From NCBI GenBank assembly GCA_016647705.1, contig CM028336.1:13462880-13526879 (forward strand): a stretch of DNA of 64,000 nt, written 5' to 3'. The position numbers and the translations under genes are program-made. Below are positions 23,771 to 34,458 of this stretch, one piece after another (the stretch's first letter is position 1; each line of letters begins with the position of its first letter). Source of the DNA: Eucommia ulmoides. Its lineage: Eukaryota > Streptophyta > Magnoliopsida > Garryales > Eucommiaceae. Under the pieces are notes generated by a model. The model was given only the letters and a program-made list of their open reading frames with translations, had not been told where the DNA came from and did no database searches.

Positions 23771-24350
23771 TTTTGTACTAATGATTTTATTGAAGATGAG
23801 ATTATAGAGAATAGTCAAGATGATAAAGTGATTAATGGACAAAAATGAGAAATCAACATGAAGGTTTTCAAGATGATATTAATGGAAGACAATGAAGAAT
23901 GATTCATGAAAGATTTTTTTGTATTTCTAGGGAAAACAACTATAACCCTTATAAACTCTTAATATAACCCGACTAGCATTACTCACTGTACATGAAAATG
24001 AATTTACTTTCTTATATATGATTGATTATGTGATTAGAAGTATGATTGTTTTTTTTTTTTTTTTTTTTAAAGGTGTTTAAGAAAAAAAGTAGCTGGAGTC
24101 AGTCAAGTGATTTGAAAAATTGGTCAATTGATTGTAACCAATTTTCGAAAAGTGGTTAGAAGCTAGAAAATGATCAAACGGTCGACTATAAGGGGATCGA
24201 TCTACTAGCAAATACAGGTTCCTAGAGATTTGATAAAAAATGAGAATAAGTCGACTAATAGGTTGGATGGCAGAAACAGGTTCCCAGAAAATTGGGATCG
24301 ACCGACTGACAAAGGGTTTTGGTCAACCGAAACATCTTGAACTTGTGAAT
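23771..24350 (+). mobile_element. Sense Ty1/copia-type LTR fragment
   Basis: The segment 'tttttgtatttctagggaaa' with a following 'actcttaatataaccc' (23915-23975) matches the LTR at 5150-5220. After it comes a cluster of GTCGACTA/GTCAATTGATTG motifs at 24110-24320. It abuts the antisense LTR, so two LTRs of opposite orientation meet near 23770. A T run lies at 24050-24068. Confidence 0.5.
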
Positions 24351-24939
24351 CGAAGCCAACAAAAACAACAAAATTAGTGTTTGGGAGAATTGAATCGAAG
24401 CCAGGAAATCAACTTTCAACATGAAGACAATCACTAGATTTTAACATGCATTCATTTTTAATTCCTTGAAATTAGAATGAAAAATTACTAGATTTTAATT
24501 TACCAAGGAAACTCGTCGTCGACACTGAACTGAGCAACATAGAGAGGGTGGAAATCAATAACAAACGGCTGGAGCAAGAGAGAAAGACGAACACTGCGCA
24601 AGAGCGAAAGTGAGAGAGAGGAAAAAGAATGGAAAATGAAATGAATAAGAAATAGTTTAGGAATTTAGGGAGAAAAGACCAAGTTATCTCACTTCTTTTT
24701 AAGATGATTTTAAAAATTTAAAGGTGATATGTGAGATTAAATGTCAATCAATCTAAGAGACCTGATATTGAACCAAGAATGTAATGGAGATGGTCACGTT
24801 TGTTATTCTTCGGAATGACATGAATATGACCTCGTGAATTGAACTATAACTTGGTCATTATCATTGGAATTGGAAAAAAACGTGAATGTACCAAACCTTC
24901 TACCAGACCCCTTTTTCTTCCCCACGTACATCCGCCGCT
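24351..24939. other. Upstream region of the DUF1644 gene, no coding seen
   Basis: AT-rich sequence with a purine-rich patch at 24570-24650. A block 'ggtcacgtttgttattct' (24794-24811) resembles 'ggtcacgtttgatacatg' at 18457-18474, suggesting a small shared transposon remnant. Candidate promoter sequence for the gene must lie close to 24880-24960, but I see no clear TATA box. Confidence 0.4.
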
Positions 24940-25092
24940 GTCGATATACTAACAGGGGCTAGAGAGTGAAACGAGAAAACACTACTTGCTTCGTTCTGTC
25001 CAAATCTCGAAACCCTCTCCGATCGTTCTCTCTCCTCCATCTCTGTGCATTGCGCTTCACTCTTTCTCTCTCATTATTCACTACACTTCCAG
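24940..25092 (+). other. Probable 5'-UTR exon of the DUF1644 gene
   Basis: A pyrimidine-rich leader ('cgttctctctcctccatctc', 'ctttctctctcattattcac') ends in a consensus splice donor CCAG|GTACGT at 25092/25093. This is the typical look of a plant 5'-UTR exon before a long leader intron. The only gene downstream on this strand is the DUF1644 CDS, whose first exon begins right after an acceptor at 29948, so I infer that they belong to one transcript with an intron of about 4.9 kb. The start is a guess. The open frame that crosses this block (24966-25424) runs through the donor and is unlikely to be coding. Confidence 0.5.
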
Positions 25093-25922
25093 GTACGTTC
25101 GATTTGCGATTTCGATCTTCATTCCGAGAGTTCACGTTTAAGTTATACGGATCACGATACTTTCTTTTCTGTCTAGCGTCATTTGAATTCCAGGTGAATG
25201 TGATTAGGCTGAATGGTTTTACTTTCCTATTAAGATGGCGCCTGGGTGTTCAATCAAGAATGAATTACTACGATCGCTGTAACTATGACTTTTGGAGGGC
25301 CGATTTGGATTGGATCTTAATTCAATTGAAATTTTGTATTCTTCAAAACATTAGATCCGGGTTTTGGTATGATTTCATGCCGCACCAAATTGTCAAAATG
25401 CTGTCATTCTGGAACAAGGCATGAGCATGATATAACACCAATTATACCTAAATGAAACTATTAAGTCGTAGAGCACATAAACTGTAAATTCCCTCAATGT
25501 ATTGATACTGTCTTGGTCATGTAAGTGAAATAAGTATTGATGGAGTAGGGTTGAATTGTTTTTTATGATTTATGACCAAGTAGTAGTTTTTCAAGAATAA
25601 GCTCATAAAGGGAGTGGAAATATGTCTTTATGGTTCAATCTTCAAGAGAAAACTCATTCGGGAATTTTCTTTAGTTAATTAAAAAATTTCTAATTCTAAT
25701 TTTCAAATTTAAACTATGCATGTGTGTGTTGTTTTCGTTTGGTTTCCTTGGTTTCATGGTTTGTACCTCCAGAGTAGCACATAAGCTTCTTTATCCCGAT
25801 CCATAAGTAGTAGAATTTTTATTCCTTAATTGTTCCAGTGAATTCATATTTAGCAGCATTTCCATGTTAGAATTAAGATATTGGATGACGTGTAAAAATA
25901 TATTTCATATGTATCAATTCTA

Positions 25923-26104
25923 TAATGGCATTTGGTTAGTGTTTGTTTTTTCTCCCAGAAAACTAGGAATAAAAACAGAAAAACTCATATTTTTTGAACA
26001 AATCTATGGGATCATATGGAAACATATTTTTCTTTTGTTGCTGTTCCAAACAGTTTGAGAACAAACAAAGGATTGAAACAGAAGCATAACCAAACGCCAC
26101 ATAA
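25923..26104. mobile_element. Harbinger/Tourist-like MITE in the leader intron
   Basis: The element is about 25926-26101 (176 bp), with inverted ends TGGCATTTGGTTAG and ATAACCAAACGCCACA. A TAA triplet flanks each side (25923-25925, 26102-26104), fitting the 3-bp duplication of PIF/Harbinger elements. The interior is AT-rich with 'aaaactaggaataaaaacag' and no coding. Its ends resemble those of the larger elements at 59522 and 62361 (TTTGGTA..TACCAAAC). Confidence 0.6.
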
Positions 26105-26631
26105 AGCCCTTATCTTTGTACATTTGTGTATAATATATGTATCATGATCTGTATTTTGTTATGCATTTAGTTGACTATCCACTACTAGAAAGGCATGCTG
26201 AAGTACGTGTGATATTGAATGCATCAGAGAAACCAATTGTAAGCCACATTGGGTTAACAATCCAAAAAAATAGAATATGATGCTTGCATGCTAGGAAGCA
26301 CCAATGTCAGACTCGTTTTTGACGTGGCTGAATGCATTTTTGACACCTAAAATCTGTGTCCTATTATTTTAATATTAGAACTGTAGTGGGACGCACAGAG
26401 TATGCGAGTGGACAAGAAAAGGGGCATTTTTTTTAATAATTTGTTTTTAGTGGGACAAAAACTTAGTTGTAGTCGTTATAGTTAATGTAGTATTTTAAAA
26501 TTAATGAGGTAGAATTTGTAATTAACAAGAAAAAGTACAGGCTTTGTACCTCCAGTGTCCTCCAGTGGTGCTAGTAGTGCGCCCAAAAATGACGACGACG
26601 ATGAATTATGATTCTAGTTACCATCAGTGTT

Positions 26632-26720
26632 TTAAAAAGCGAGGGTGTAAGGCGAGGCCATTTAGTTTCTATAAAGGTGAGGTGTAAGCCTCGAGGCATG
26701 GGGCTTAATCTCTCTGTTTT
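26632..26720. repeat. GAGGCG-rich repeat remnant in the intron
   Basis: A block with 'gttttaaaaagcgagg', 'gtaaggcgaggcc' and 'gtgaggtgtaagcctcgagg' stands out from the AT-rich surroundings. Dispersed repeats with this character are common in plant introns. No ends were resolved. Confidence 0.4.
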
Positions 26721-27390
26721 TAAAATATATAAACATAGATATAAAATAGAAAAAAAATTTAAAAATACAACAATATATTGACTGTAGTTCCAATATTAAT
26801 TACTATGAATAAGATATATAGTTGAGTTAATCTACTGTAAAAAAAATCAATTTCTAAAGATATGTGAAATTTGCCAACAATAAACTACATGACTCTTCTA
26901 AACTCAATAGACAAAATGGCAAAAAGATCCATTTAAGCCTCAACATACTCCTTAAGATGAAAAAGAAAAATGGATCCTTTACAGGGTTAGTATCTTTCTT
27001 ATGAGGATTTATTGGACCGCCCCACTTTAGGTTGAGTCCTTTGGAAACACTGGATATATATATCCCCAGCCATATTTACATTATACTTTTTTCAGATTTG
27101 GTGTACTGCGTTGTCCGTGTCTCTCTGTATCTGCTTTGTATAACCGCGTCTGTGCTTTTCAGTTTGAGATGTATTGTCTTAACATACTGTCATTATTAGA
27201 ACAAGCTAATGGATGTAAACAAATAGCATACCTTTCTATTGGAACTGGCTGGAATTCCTGGTTTCGTAATTTATGCATGGCTTTTATTCTTGAAACATAA
27301 ATTGGATTTTTGGTTGAATGCAATTAAGTTTTTCCTTTCTTGATGGTTTCCTTATTTAGATTATGATAGCCAAACATCACCTATTCATAG

Positions 27391-27444
27391 TTTGCGAGCT
27401 TAAAGAGAATGTCTAGTGTAAGGCCGTGTATTATGTCTCCCGAG
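27391..27444 (+). other. Possible second leader exon with a 12-codon upstream ORF
   Basis: A candidate acceptor (TATTCATAG| at 27390) and a strong donor (CGAG|GTGAGT at 27444/27445) bracket 54 bp. An ATG at 27409 opens 12 codons (MSSVRPCIMSPE) that stay open to the donor. Joined to the CDS exon at 29949, the next codon is TAG. This would make a small upstream ORF closing exactly at the junction. All of this is inferred from sequence, without transcript evidence. Confidence 0.3.
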
Positions 27445-27752
27445 GTGAGTGTGGTTTTCCCTGTGTCATGGGAAATAATTTTATCCTTCCTTTTCTAATG
27501 TGATGGATTTTTCTCGTGCCCAATTCGCAGTGCTTGCACCTGGGTTTTCCTTTTAATAAACTCGGTTAATGTAAATGCAAAGCATGACAATTTTATAGAT
27601 ATATGATTTTTTTTTGAAGTTTGTAATACAATAAAATAGATTGTTTAATTTTTTTCTATTTAAATAACGGCGGGGTAATTTGGTTGTTTGGAAGTCCAAT
27701 GGCATGTTTCCTATGTAACAATATTCTTATTTTAGCTTAATTATTTCTGTAA

Positions 27753-27842
27753 AAGTTGTTTTGAGGTTTAGTGATGACAAAAGCGTGGTGGCAGCAAGTT
27801 TCTAATATGATAGGAGTAAATTTGGTGTGAGGTTCTCAGTGA
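27753..27842. repeat. Intronic direct repeat, copy A
   Basis: About 85-90 bp including 'gataggagtaaatttggtgt' and 'gaggttctcag' recurs imperfectly at 29490-29575. Copy A is the right edge of a 127-codon antisense open frame (27768-28151) that I do not recognise; the repeat nature of its C-terminal end argues that it belongs to a dispersed element rather than a gene. Confidence 0.5.
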
Positions 27843-29489
27843 GTAGCATAAAACAGCCAGTCTGGCATTGGAGCTTGACAACTTGTAGAAGGAACTATGA
27901 CCCAAATTATTAATGGTCGGGTTAGTTAGAGCGAGTTGATCAATAGAAATATCGATTTTTCTGAAATCCCAAAGCACCTGACTTTGTTTCACCCTCAAGT
28001 CGGATTCTCGGGGGATTATCCAATTCACCTGAACAAAAATTTCCCTGAAATCCTTACCATGTCTACGAGTAATCCTCTTGAATCCTTTCTGTATACCAGC
28101 AAATAATGTTGGACAATGAATGCTAATGATGCTGCCCAGTAGAGGGTACAATATTTATTGGATGATAGATGAAAATTAGAATTTACATGTTACTTATCTT
28201 GTTGAAATCTATATTTTTTGGTGTATCATGGTGGTCTTTACATACTTTTATTTATTGATGTTGTTCACTTGTTAGGTATTGATTCAGGTCTTACTCTTGT
28301 TGAGTTTGTGCCGTCTAATGTAAATTGGTTCATAGGCTTTTACGTGTTTTTACGTTATATGTTTTTAGGATTATTTATTTTTCACTCTTTTTACACTTTT
28401 TCGGCATGTGAGTTTCACAAGTGAAACTTGTTAAAACAATGACTAAGATAAAACAATAATGATTATCCTCTTTAGAACTATTATAAAGGTAAAAGAGATG
28501 GGTAAAATGGCTTGCATATAAATATGCCTCAATTATAAATCTAATTTAATTTACCCACATACAAGACGTCTAATACGTTTGAAGTTTAAACTACGTTTCA
28601 GCCTTTCAGGTCAATGATCTGCTTTTTTGATAATTGTAATGTGACATTGTGCTTATGTTTGAAATGTTTATACATGATTATATATTTAACTTTTAACGGC
28701 ATATAGTAGACATGTCTCAAATATTTAGAAATATCCGAATCTCCGCATTGGCACCCTTTAATCGCAATTCCCCATACTTGAATACAAATAGTTTCACGAG
28801 TGCACCGGTGCATTAATATACAAATATATGATCATAATTCATCAATTCTTAGGCAGTATGAACAATATATAAATATCATAAAACCAGTTGGTTGAAGGTT
28901 GAAGAGCCGTTCTCACTGCCGCAACAAGATAGTGATGCAACATTCCATTTCAAGGGGCAAAATTTATAATATATATTCAATTTTTGACCTTTGATTTTAT
29001 TAAATAAATGAAACACTTTTGGAATTCTAAAAATTTGACTAAAAAAGTTTGACTTGTCACATTCACCATTTTAGTGGGACATGTTATCTTCCAAAAGTGA
29101 ACAAAAACAAAAAATTAGAATTCCAGTAGAATCTAATTCTATTTGTTCCAAACAAAATAAAAAATTAATGAGATAAGTGCTTCTAGGCAAACCTCCTGGC
29201 TGTCTGTCTCTGCACCCCTACCTCCTTCTTTGTCACACAGCAGTAATTTAGGGGCCTTAGCTGGTGATCTGGGCTCTTTCCCTCTCGGAGATGAACCTTA
29301 TCCCCCATCGTCTCACTGGCCGACCTCGACCCCTCTTATTTTTATTTGGGGCCATACCAAATGCAGGGATAATCTAAAAAGAGTTTTAATTTAAAATAAG
29401 ATATTTTACAATGAACATTTGATATTGGAGATGTCTATACCATGTTCTCTACAAAAACATATATTTTTTTTGGTTAAAATATTTGAACA

Positions 29490-29575
29490 AAAGCAGTTTT
29501 GATGTTTAGTTATGATAAGTGCGTGGTAGATACATGATAGGAGTGAGTTTGGTGTGAGGTTTTTAGAATGACGCG
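29490..29575. repeat. Intronic direct repeat, copy B
   Basis: Shares 'tgataggagtgagtttggtg' and flanking blocks with 27753-27842. The sequence between the two copies (about 1.65 kb) contains no gene I can support. A more GC-rich stretch at 29185-29340 also has no identifiable function. Confidence 0.5.
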
Positions 29576-29964
29576 CAAAATCGCAAGTTTTACATGTAAC
29601 GGTGACCATGTTGAGGGGGTTCTGCAACTCGTGTGTTAAAATAGGGTTTAGTAGCTAGTTTCCCATGTGTAATGCTAGTGAGACAACTTTATTTGAGTAA
29701 ATTGCATGTAAAGTGATAAAGGCTGCTGTTATTTCTGGAATAACCTTCTTTTTCAGATGATTTGTAAGTTGAATCAGAAGCACTTGCATTGTATTTGTTA
29801 ATCATCATGTGGAAATGCATCTGCTCCATTAGAGTTGCAGTCAATTTCTGAAGGTTAAAATTGATTGTCGGAACACTATTTTGTCACCACATTGCCTTGT
29901 TTTTCTCAGCATTTGTTAAATTTTTCCTCCTTTTGTGGTGTTGCACAGTAGGTTCGACTTCTAA

Positions 29965-30687
29965 ATGGCAAAAGTTAAGAATGCGAGGAAAATATCTTTC
30001 TCTACGAAGAGTATTCATCTAAAGAAGAACTATTCCGAAGTGCAAGACTGGAAAGATGCAACTTGCTCAGTTTGTATGGAGTGCCCTCATAATGCTGTTC
30101 TCCTCCTCTGCTCGTCTTACAAGAAAGGCTGCCGCCCTTATATGTGTGCCACTAGTGATCGGTACTCCAATTGTCTCGACCAGTTCAAGAAAGCCTATAC
30201 CAAATCGACACCAACCCATAATTTGTTGGAAGAAAAAACAAGGACAACCGAGCTTTTATGCCCTCTCTGCAGAGGCCATGTGAAAGGCTGGACAGTGGTT
30301 GAACCAGCACGAAAATATCATAACACAAAAAAGAGAACTTGCATGCTGGAAAACTGCTCTTTCGTGGGGACGTACCGGGGGCTGAGGAAGCACGTTAGGG
30401 CAGAACACTGTTCCTCACGGCCACGTGAAGTGGACCCTTCGCTTGCGGAGAAATGGAAAAAGCTTGAGCATGACAGTGAGCTAAACGACGTTTTCAGCAC
30501 AATCAGATCGAGCATGCCGGGGGCCGTTATAATTGGAGATTACGTGATTGAACGAAACTATCTCGGAATTTCTAGAGATTATTTGGGTGGTGATGGTCTT
30601 TTGAGATTGGGTGGAGGTCGTGATAATTCTAATTTTGGGAGAGGGGTTGTGGTAACGAGGAGGACAGGTATGTTCAGGCTCAGGTGA
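29965..30687 (+). CDS. DUF1644-family zinc-binding protein, 240 residues
   Basis: An intact single-exon frame with no introns needed. It matches the plant-specific DUF1644 family (PF07800) by its core 'CSVCMECPHNAVLLLCSSY' (residues 34-52), the following 'KGCRPYMC' (54-61) and 'LLCPLCRGHVKGW' (97-109). Cysteines 34, 37, 40, 49, 56, 61, 70, 99 and 102 form a RING-like set. A C2H2-like finger follows, with C126, C131, H143 and H148 and the 'YRGLRKHVRAEH' helix. The C-terminal part (about 185-240) is glycine- and arginine-rich. Rice members (SIDP proteins) have been linked to salt tolerance and ABA response; the biochemical activity is not settled. The start is fixed by the in-frame TAA just upstream. 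Length is within the normal range for the family. Confidence 0.93.
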   Translation: MAKVKNARKISFSTKSIHLKKNYSEVQDWKDATCSVCMECPHNAVLLLCSSYKKGCRPYMCATSDRYSNCLDQFKKAYTKSTPTHNLLEEKTRTTELLCPLCRGHVKGWTVVEPARKYHNTKKRTCMLENCSFVGTYRGLRKHVRAEHCSSRPREVDPSLAEKWKKLEHDSELNDVFSTIRSSMPGAVIIGDYVIERNYLGISRDYLGGDGLLRLGGGRDNSNFGRGVVVTRRTGMFRLR

Positions 30688-30896
30688 ACTCTACATAAGC
30701 AGACTCAGCTTACTTTTCTTGGGATTGGTTTCATTATTTTTAGTTAGTAGTTTGAACGTCGTTGGTATGTGGAAGAAATATTCACCTTCCATTTTTTAAT
30801 TGTTGGAAAAGATATTCTTTTGAAGCAGCTGATGTAAAATATAGTTTTGTTGCCTGTTCATGGAACATGCCAATTTCATCCATGCATTCTGTAGTA

Positions 30897-30902
30897 AATA
30901 AA
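30897..30902 (+). terminator. Candidate polyadenylation signal of the DUF1644 gene
   Basis: A canonical AATAAA lies 210 bases after the stop codon, in a T-rich 3' region. Plant signals are loose, so other sites could be used. Confidence 0.5.
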
Positions 30903-31029
30903 CGATCATGCAAACTTTTAATCGGATGGATTGAGAACAGCATTAGCGCCGACTCATAGCAGAGGTTCTTTTTTCTTCCGATTGGTTTAGTTTTTTTCCT
31001 TTCAATAATTGTTCTTGAGAATTTCATAG

Positions 31030-32020
31030 CTGTAGATGAACAAAATCTACAGAATGCACAAAATACACAAGAATTCATATTTTTTTATTACTGAAATCTA
31101 CAAAATACACAAAAAATACAAGAAATTCATAATATCTATGCACAAAAATTCACAAAATGAGGGGAATCAGAAAGAACTCCAGAGGAAGACGGCGAAAATG
31201 GCGGTGACGGCAAGGAGGTGAGGATGACGCTACGGCGAGGAGGCGAGGACCAATAGCAGCGACGACAACGGTGAGGAGGCGTGAACGGTGAGGAGGACAG
31301 CAAGAGATTGAAGTAGCGAAGGCATAAATTCCTTTAACGATGAATTTCCAAATAACGTGTGTTTTGGAAGGAATTAAAAATGACATTTGTCTCCCTATTT
31401 TAAATGAATGGATTTTATAATTTTCTCTTAACAATACCCTAAAACAAAATTTACTAAAGATAAATTGTGAAATCTTTTGAGCAAATGAAATCTCTTATCC
31501 GAATCTATTACCCAAACACAACCTTACAAAAATAGTAGATTTTTAAAGTTGGTACTAAAAAATTGTAGTAAAATTTTCAACCAAATCAAAAGACCACCAC
31601 TTCCAACCATTGTTGCTGACCACCACGATGGACCACAACAGATTTTTGAATTGCCCACCACAACGAACAAAAAGTGCGGCAAACAAGTCTAAAATATATA
31701 TCAAAATAACATAAATTATTGAACAAAAAATAATTAAAAAACACAATAAAACTAATGGGCGGTGACTAAGAGGTCCTAAAAAGCTCTAGAAACTACCGAT
31801 TAAACCCGCTCTTCTTTTCATGCACTGAGCAGTCATTTTGCCATTTCTGTGACGAAAATACACCTCCTATGTAACTTTCAATATTAACATCAAAATACAT
31901 GGATTTTTTCGTAGTTCCTGATGTCATAAAATTAATATTTTTACACTGTATTAATAAATAAAATGTCATTTTTTTTACGATATGCTAATCATATTTTTTG
32001 GACGTGTGGATCGTATTATG
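31030..32020. other. Intergenic region with degraded repeat material
   Basis: A direct repeat of 'aaaatctacagaatgcacaa'-like units occurs at 31045-31160, then a GC-richer patch (31180-31310) with GGCGA-type repeats and a segment ending 'attacccaaacacaacctta' (31508-31527) that looks like the end of a transposon. Reading frames in this stretch are short and composed of simple repeats. I can support no gene. Confidence 0.45.
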
Positions 32021-32450
32021 CGTGGATATTACATGTAACATCAAATATAGCAATGTAACTATCTAATATTGACAAATTTAAAAAAATATTTTTGATAGAT
32101 GTTACATGTAACATCTATAATCAATGATTATTTTAAAACATATTTTCAATAGATGTTATATGTAACATCTATATCAATAATTATTTCCAGTTGATGTTAC
32201 ATGCAAAACATATTTTTATATAGATGTTACATATAACATCTATATTTCCAAAGATGTTACATGTAACATTGCAGGGTGTAATGTGTAGATATTCAAAAAG
32301 GAACTCCAAAGGTTTTAATACCCACCACATTATCACATACCTACATTTCTCGCACTATATTTCAAGGAGATGTTACATGTAACATTACAGAGTGCAATGT
32401 GTAGATAGTAAAAAAAGAACTCTAAAGACTTTAATATCCACTTCACAAAT
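32020..32450. repeat. Array of the palindrome GATGTTACATGTAACATC
   Basis: Seven intact or near-intact copies of this 18-bp palindrome, or at least one half of it, occur at about 32024, 32096, 32152, 32192, 32222, 32252 and 32369, with variable AT-rich spacers. The last two copies lie in an imperfect direct repeat of about 85 bp ('acattgcagggtgtaatgtg' against 'acattacagagtgcaatgtg'). No gene overlaps it. Confidence 0.8.
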
Positions 32451-32539
32451 TCGCTCTCTAAAATAAAGAAAATCCCACAAGATTGAAACAAAGCATAAAT
32501 AAGGTGACGACATCCATTGAAATGCTAGGATTTGAGTTG

Positions 32540-32760
32540 CGAAGGTGGTGGAGAAGTCAGATTTGGACGGCGACGATGGGGAAGGCGTCAGCGACGATGG
32601 GAAAGGCATCGAATTTGGACGGCGATGGCGAGAGTGAGTCGGATCTTAACAGTGACAGCAGCGAATCTGGGTTGCGAAGGCAGCAAGGCGACGCTTGAAG
32701 AAATCATGGGAGGGGCATTTCGGTAATCTCGTCGCCGGCCGTTTTTAAAAAATGGACTAA
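32540..32760. other. GC-richer GGCGACGATGG-type patch
   Basis: Repeats of 'ggcgacgatggggaaggc' and 'gcgacgatgggaaaggc' give overlapping open frames on both strands. The region stands out in composition from its neighbours. I do not recognise a protein on either strand; it may be the interior of a DNA transposon like that at 59522-60091. Confidence 0.35.
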
Positions 32761-32859
32761 TCGGTGCAAGAAATCGCCGGCATGAGAATTTTCGGTGCAA
32801 TAAGAAGGGAGTGAATTTTATTGGTAGATTAGTGCTAATAACATTAGATCAAGCAAAGC

Positions 32860-33381
32860 AAATATTGCAGGGAAAAAAAAAAAAACAACAAAAGTAAAAC
32901 AAACACAACAAATTTCGCAAAATTGGATGGAAGATTCGAGATATGTATAGATTCCAACAAAATCAAATCAATTAGCTGCTTAAAGCTCGAGAGAGTGCTG
33001 GTTAAAGCAATATGAGCAGGCAACAATATCCCATCTTTGTGCTGAAATGCCGTGTATTGTCTTTTTCCAATATTTGAGTACTTGAAAACCCCTTCAACAT
33101 CAATGTCTAGGCAACCATATCATTTACAAGCATTTCCGTCAAAGAAAAAATAAGCATCACGAATGGAACTACCACTTATAAACACATTAATTAAAACCAG
33201 CCTTAACATGTTGATCATTTTTTAATCCAGTTCTAATAGCCAATCCCTGGAGCTCTTCCGGAGGTGCCACCACATAAAAAATTAGTTTGCCTTGGATCAT
33301 AATTGGAAATATATTGAAGCTCAGTCTGGAAGTAAGCTCGTCTCGGGGAAGCCATCTTCCATAAACAAGTGGAAGAGAAAC
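32860..33381 (-). pseudogene. Unidentified antisense coding relic cut by a copia LTR
   Basis: Minus-strand frames at 33187-33381 and about 32844-33065 read like real protein rather than repeat: for example 'LVYGRWLPRDELTSRLSFN', 'GKLIFYVVAPPEELQGLAIR' and, in another frame, 'KRQYTAFQHKDGILLPAHIA'. The amino-acid composition is balanced and there is no resemblance to gag or pol. The upstream part is absent because the LTR starting at 33382 lies there. I do not recognise the family. It could be a host gene fragment, possibly carried in by a transposon. Ends are approximate. Confidence 0.35.
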
Positions 33382-34088
33382 TGTTGAATGCAAGATTTTA
33401 ATGAATAATTAAGTGTTGACATTTTTTGTGAAACTAATGATTTTACTAAGTGCTTCAAATTTAAAGTTCCACGCTTTTTATTAAGAAGAAGAATCATCGA
33501 AGAAAATGTAACGGGTGCAAGATGGAATTGATGTAGACATAAAGAGTTTTGAAGATGTTGAAGAAAACTAAGTGAAAATAACTCTTTACCTATATACTCT
33601 TAATGCAACCCGAATGAGAATTATGCACAACACTTAAAATGAATTAATCTGATGTGCATCTCAGTAATAAGTGATAAGTTTAATATTCTAAAATGAATTT
33701 TTTTATGAGCTCTATATGTGAAATGGTTTGGATAAATAACCTATGTTAAAAACATGTTTGAAAGCATAAAATGTTAATTTTTCTGGTCAATTCGGTCAAC
33801 TGGCAAAAGGGGTCGGTCCAACTTATTAAAATAATGTGTTTTGAGAGTTGAAATGGTGACATTTTGATCCAATCAGTCAACCAAAAAAAGGAGTCGGCCA
33901 ACCGATTGAAATAGTGACCAAAATAAGTAAATGAGTGAAGCCTCTGATCTATTCGGTCAACCGACAGGTTTTAGGCCAACGACTAATTTAAGCCTTTGGC
34001 ACGGGGCGGTTGACCAAGGCATGGGGCTGGTCAACCGACTGTTTCAATCAACAATTTGATTGTTTTGGTTTCTTGGTCAAAATCATCT

Positions 34089-34424
34089 CATTTTTTAGGG
34101 AAAAAGACCTTTTTGGTCCCTGAAAGATGGCGAAAGTGTTCAATTGGCCCCTAAGATTTGAAACTCGATACATTTGATCTCAACATTTCAAAATTGTTCC
34201 AAATTGGCCCTTGGGTCGGGTTTGGGTCAGGTTCCGTTAGTAAAATTTGGGGGAATTGGATGAAAAAAGTCACGTGACAAGCACATGACGTTTGGCCAAG
34301 GGTATATGCGTCATTTCATTCTTATTAATTTAGTGGGGTCTATTTGCATATGTTGTTAAACTAAGGGGGTCAAAATGTTTTTTCCCAAACCATTTTCTTC
34401 TATCTTTTTTTTCTTTCTTTCTCT

Positions 34425-34458
<34 letters not shown>

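Larger units (their letters stand above)
29949..30950 (+). other. Terminal exon of the DUF1644 gene
   Basis: The exon begins after a splice acceptor TTGCACAG (29941-29948), carries a 16-base leader that ends in an in-frame TAA directly before the start codon, then the entire coding region and a 3' UTR. A polyadenylation-type AATAAA lies at 30897-30902, so the transcript end is expected some tens of bases further on. Exact ends are inferred. Confidence 0.55.

Noticed and set aside
24966-25424. 152-codon plus-strand open frame
   Set aside because: It begins in the pyrimidine-rich leader and runs straight through a strong splice donor (25092/25093). Composition and lack of motifs fit a chance frame over a 5' UTR and intron.
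32020-32450. Satellite-type tandem repeat
   Set aside because: Spacing between palindromes is irregular and most spacers are unrelated, so it is not a simple satellite; kept as a palindrome array instead.
33187-33393. A complete small 68-residue gene
   Set aside because: The start codon falls inside the LTR that begins at 33382, so this is better read as a truncated fragment than as a small gene.
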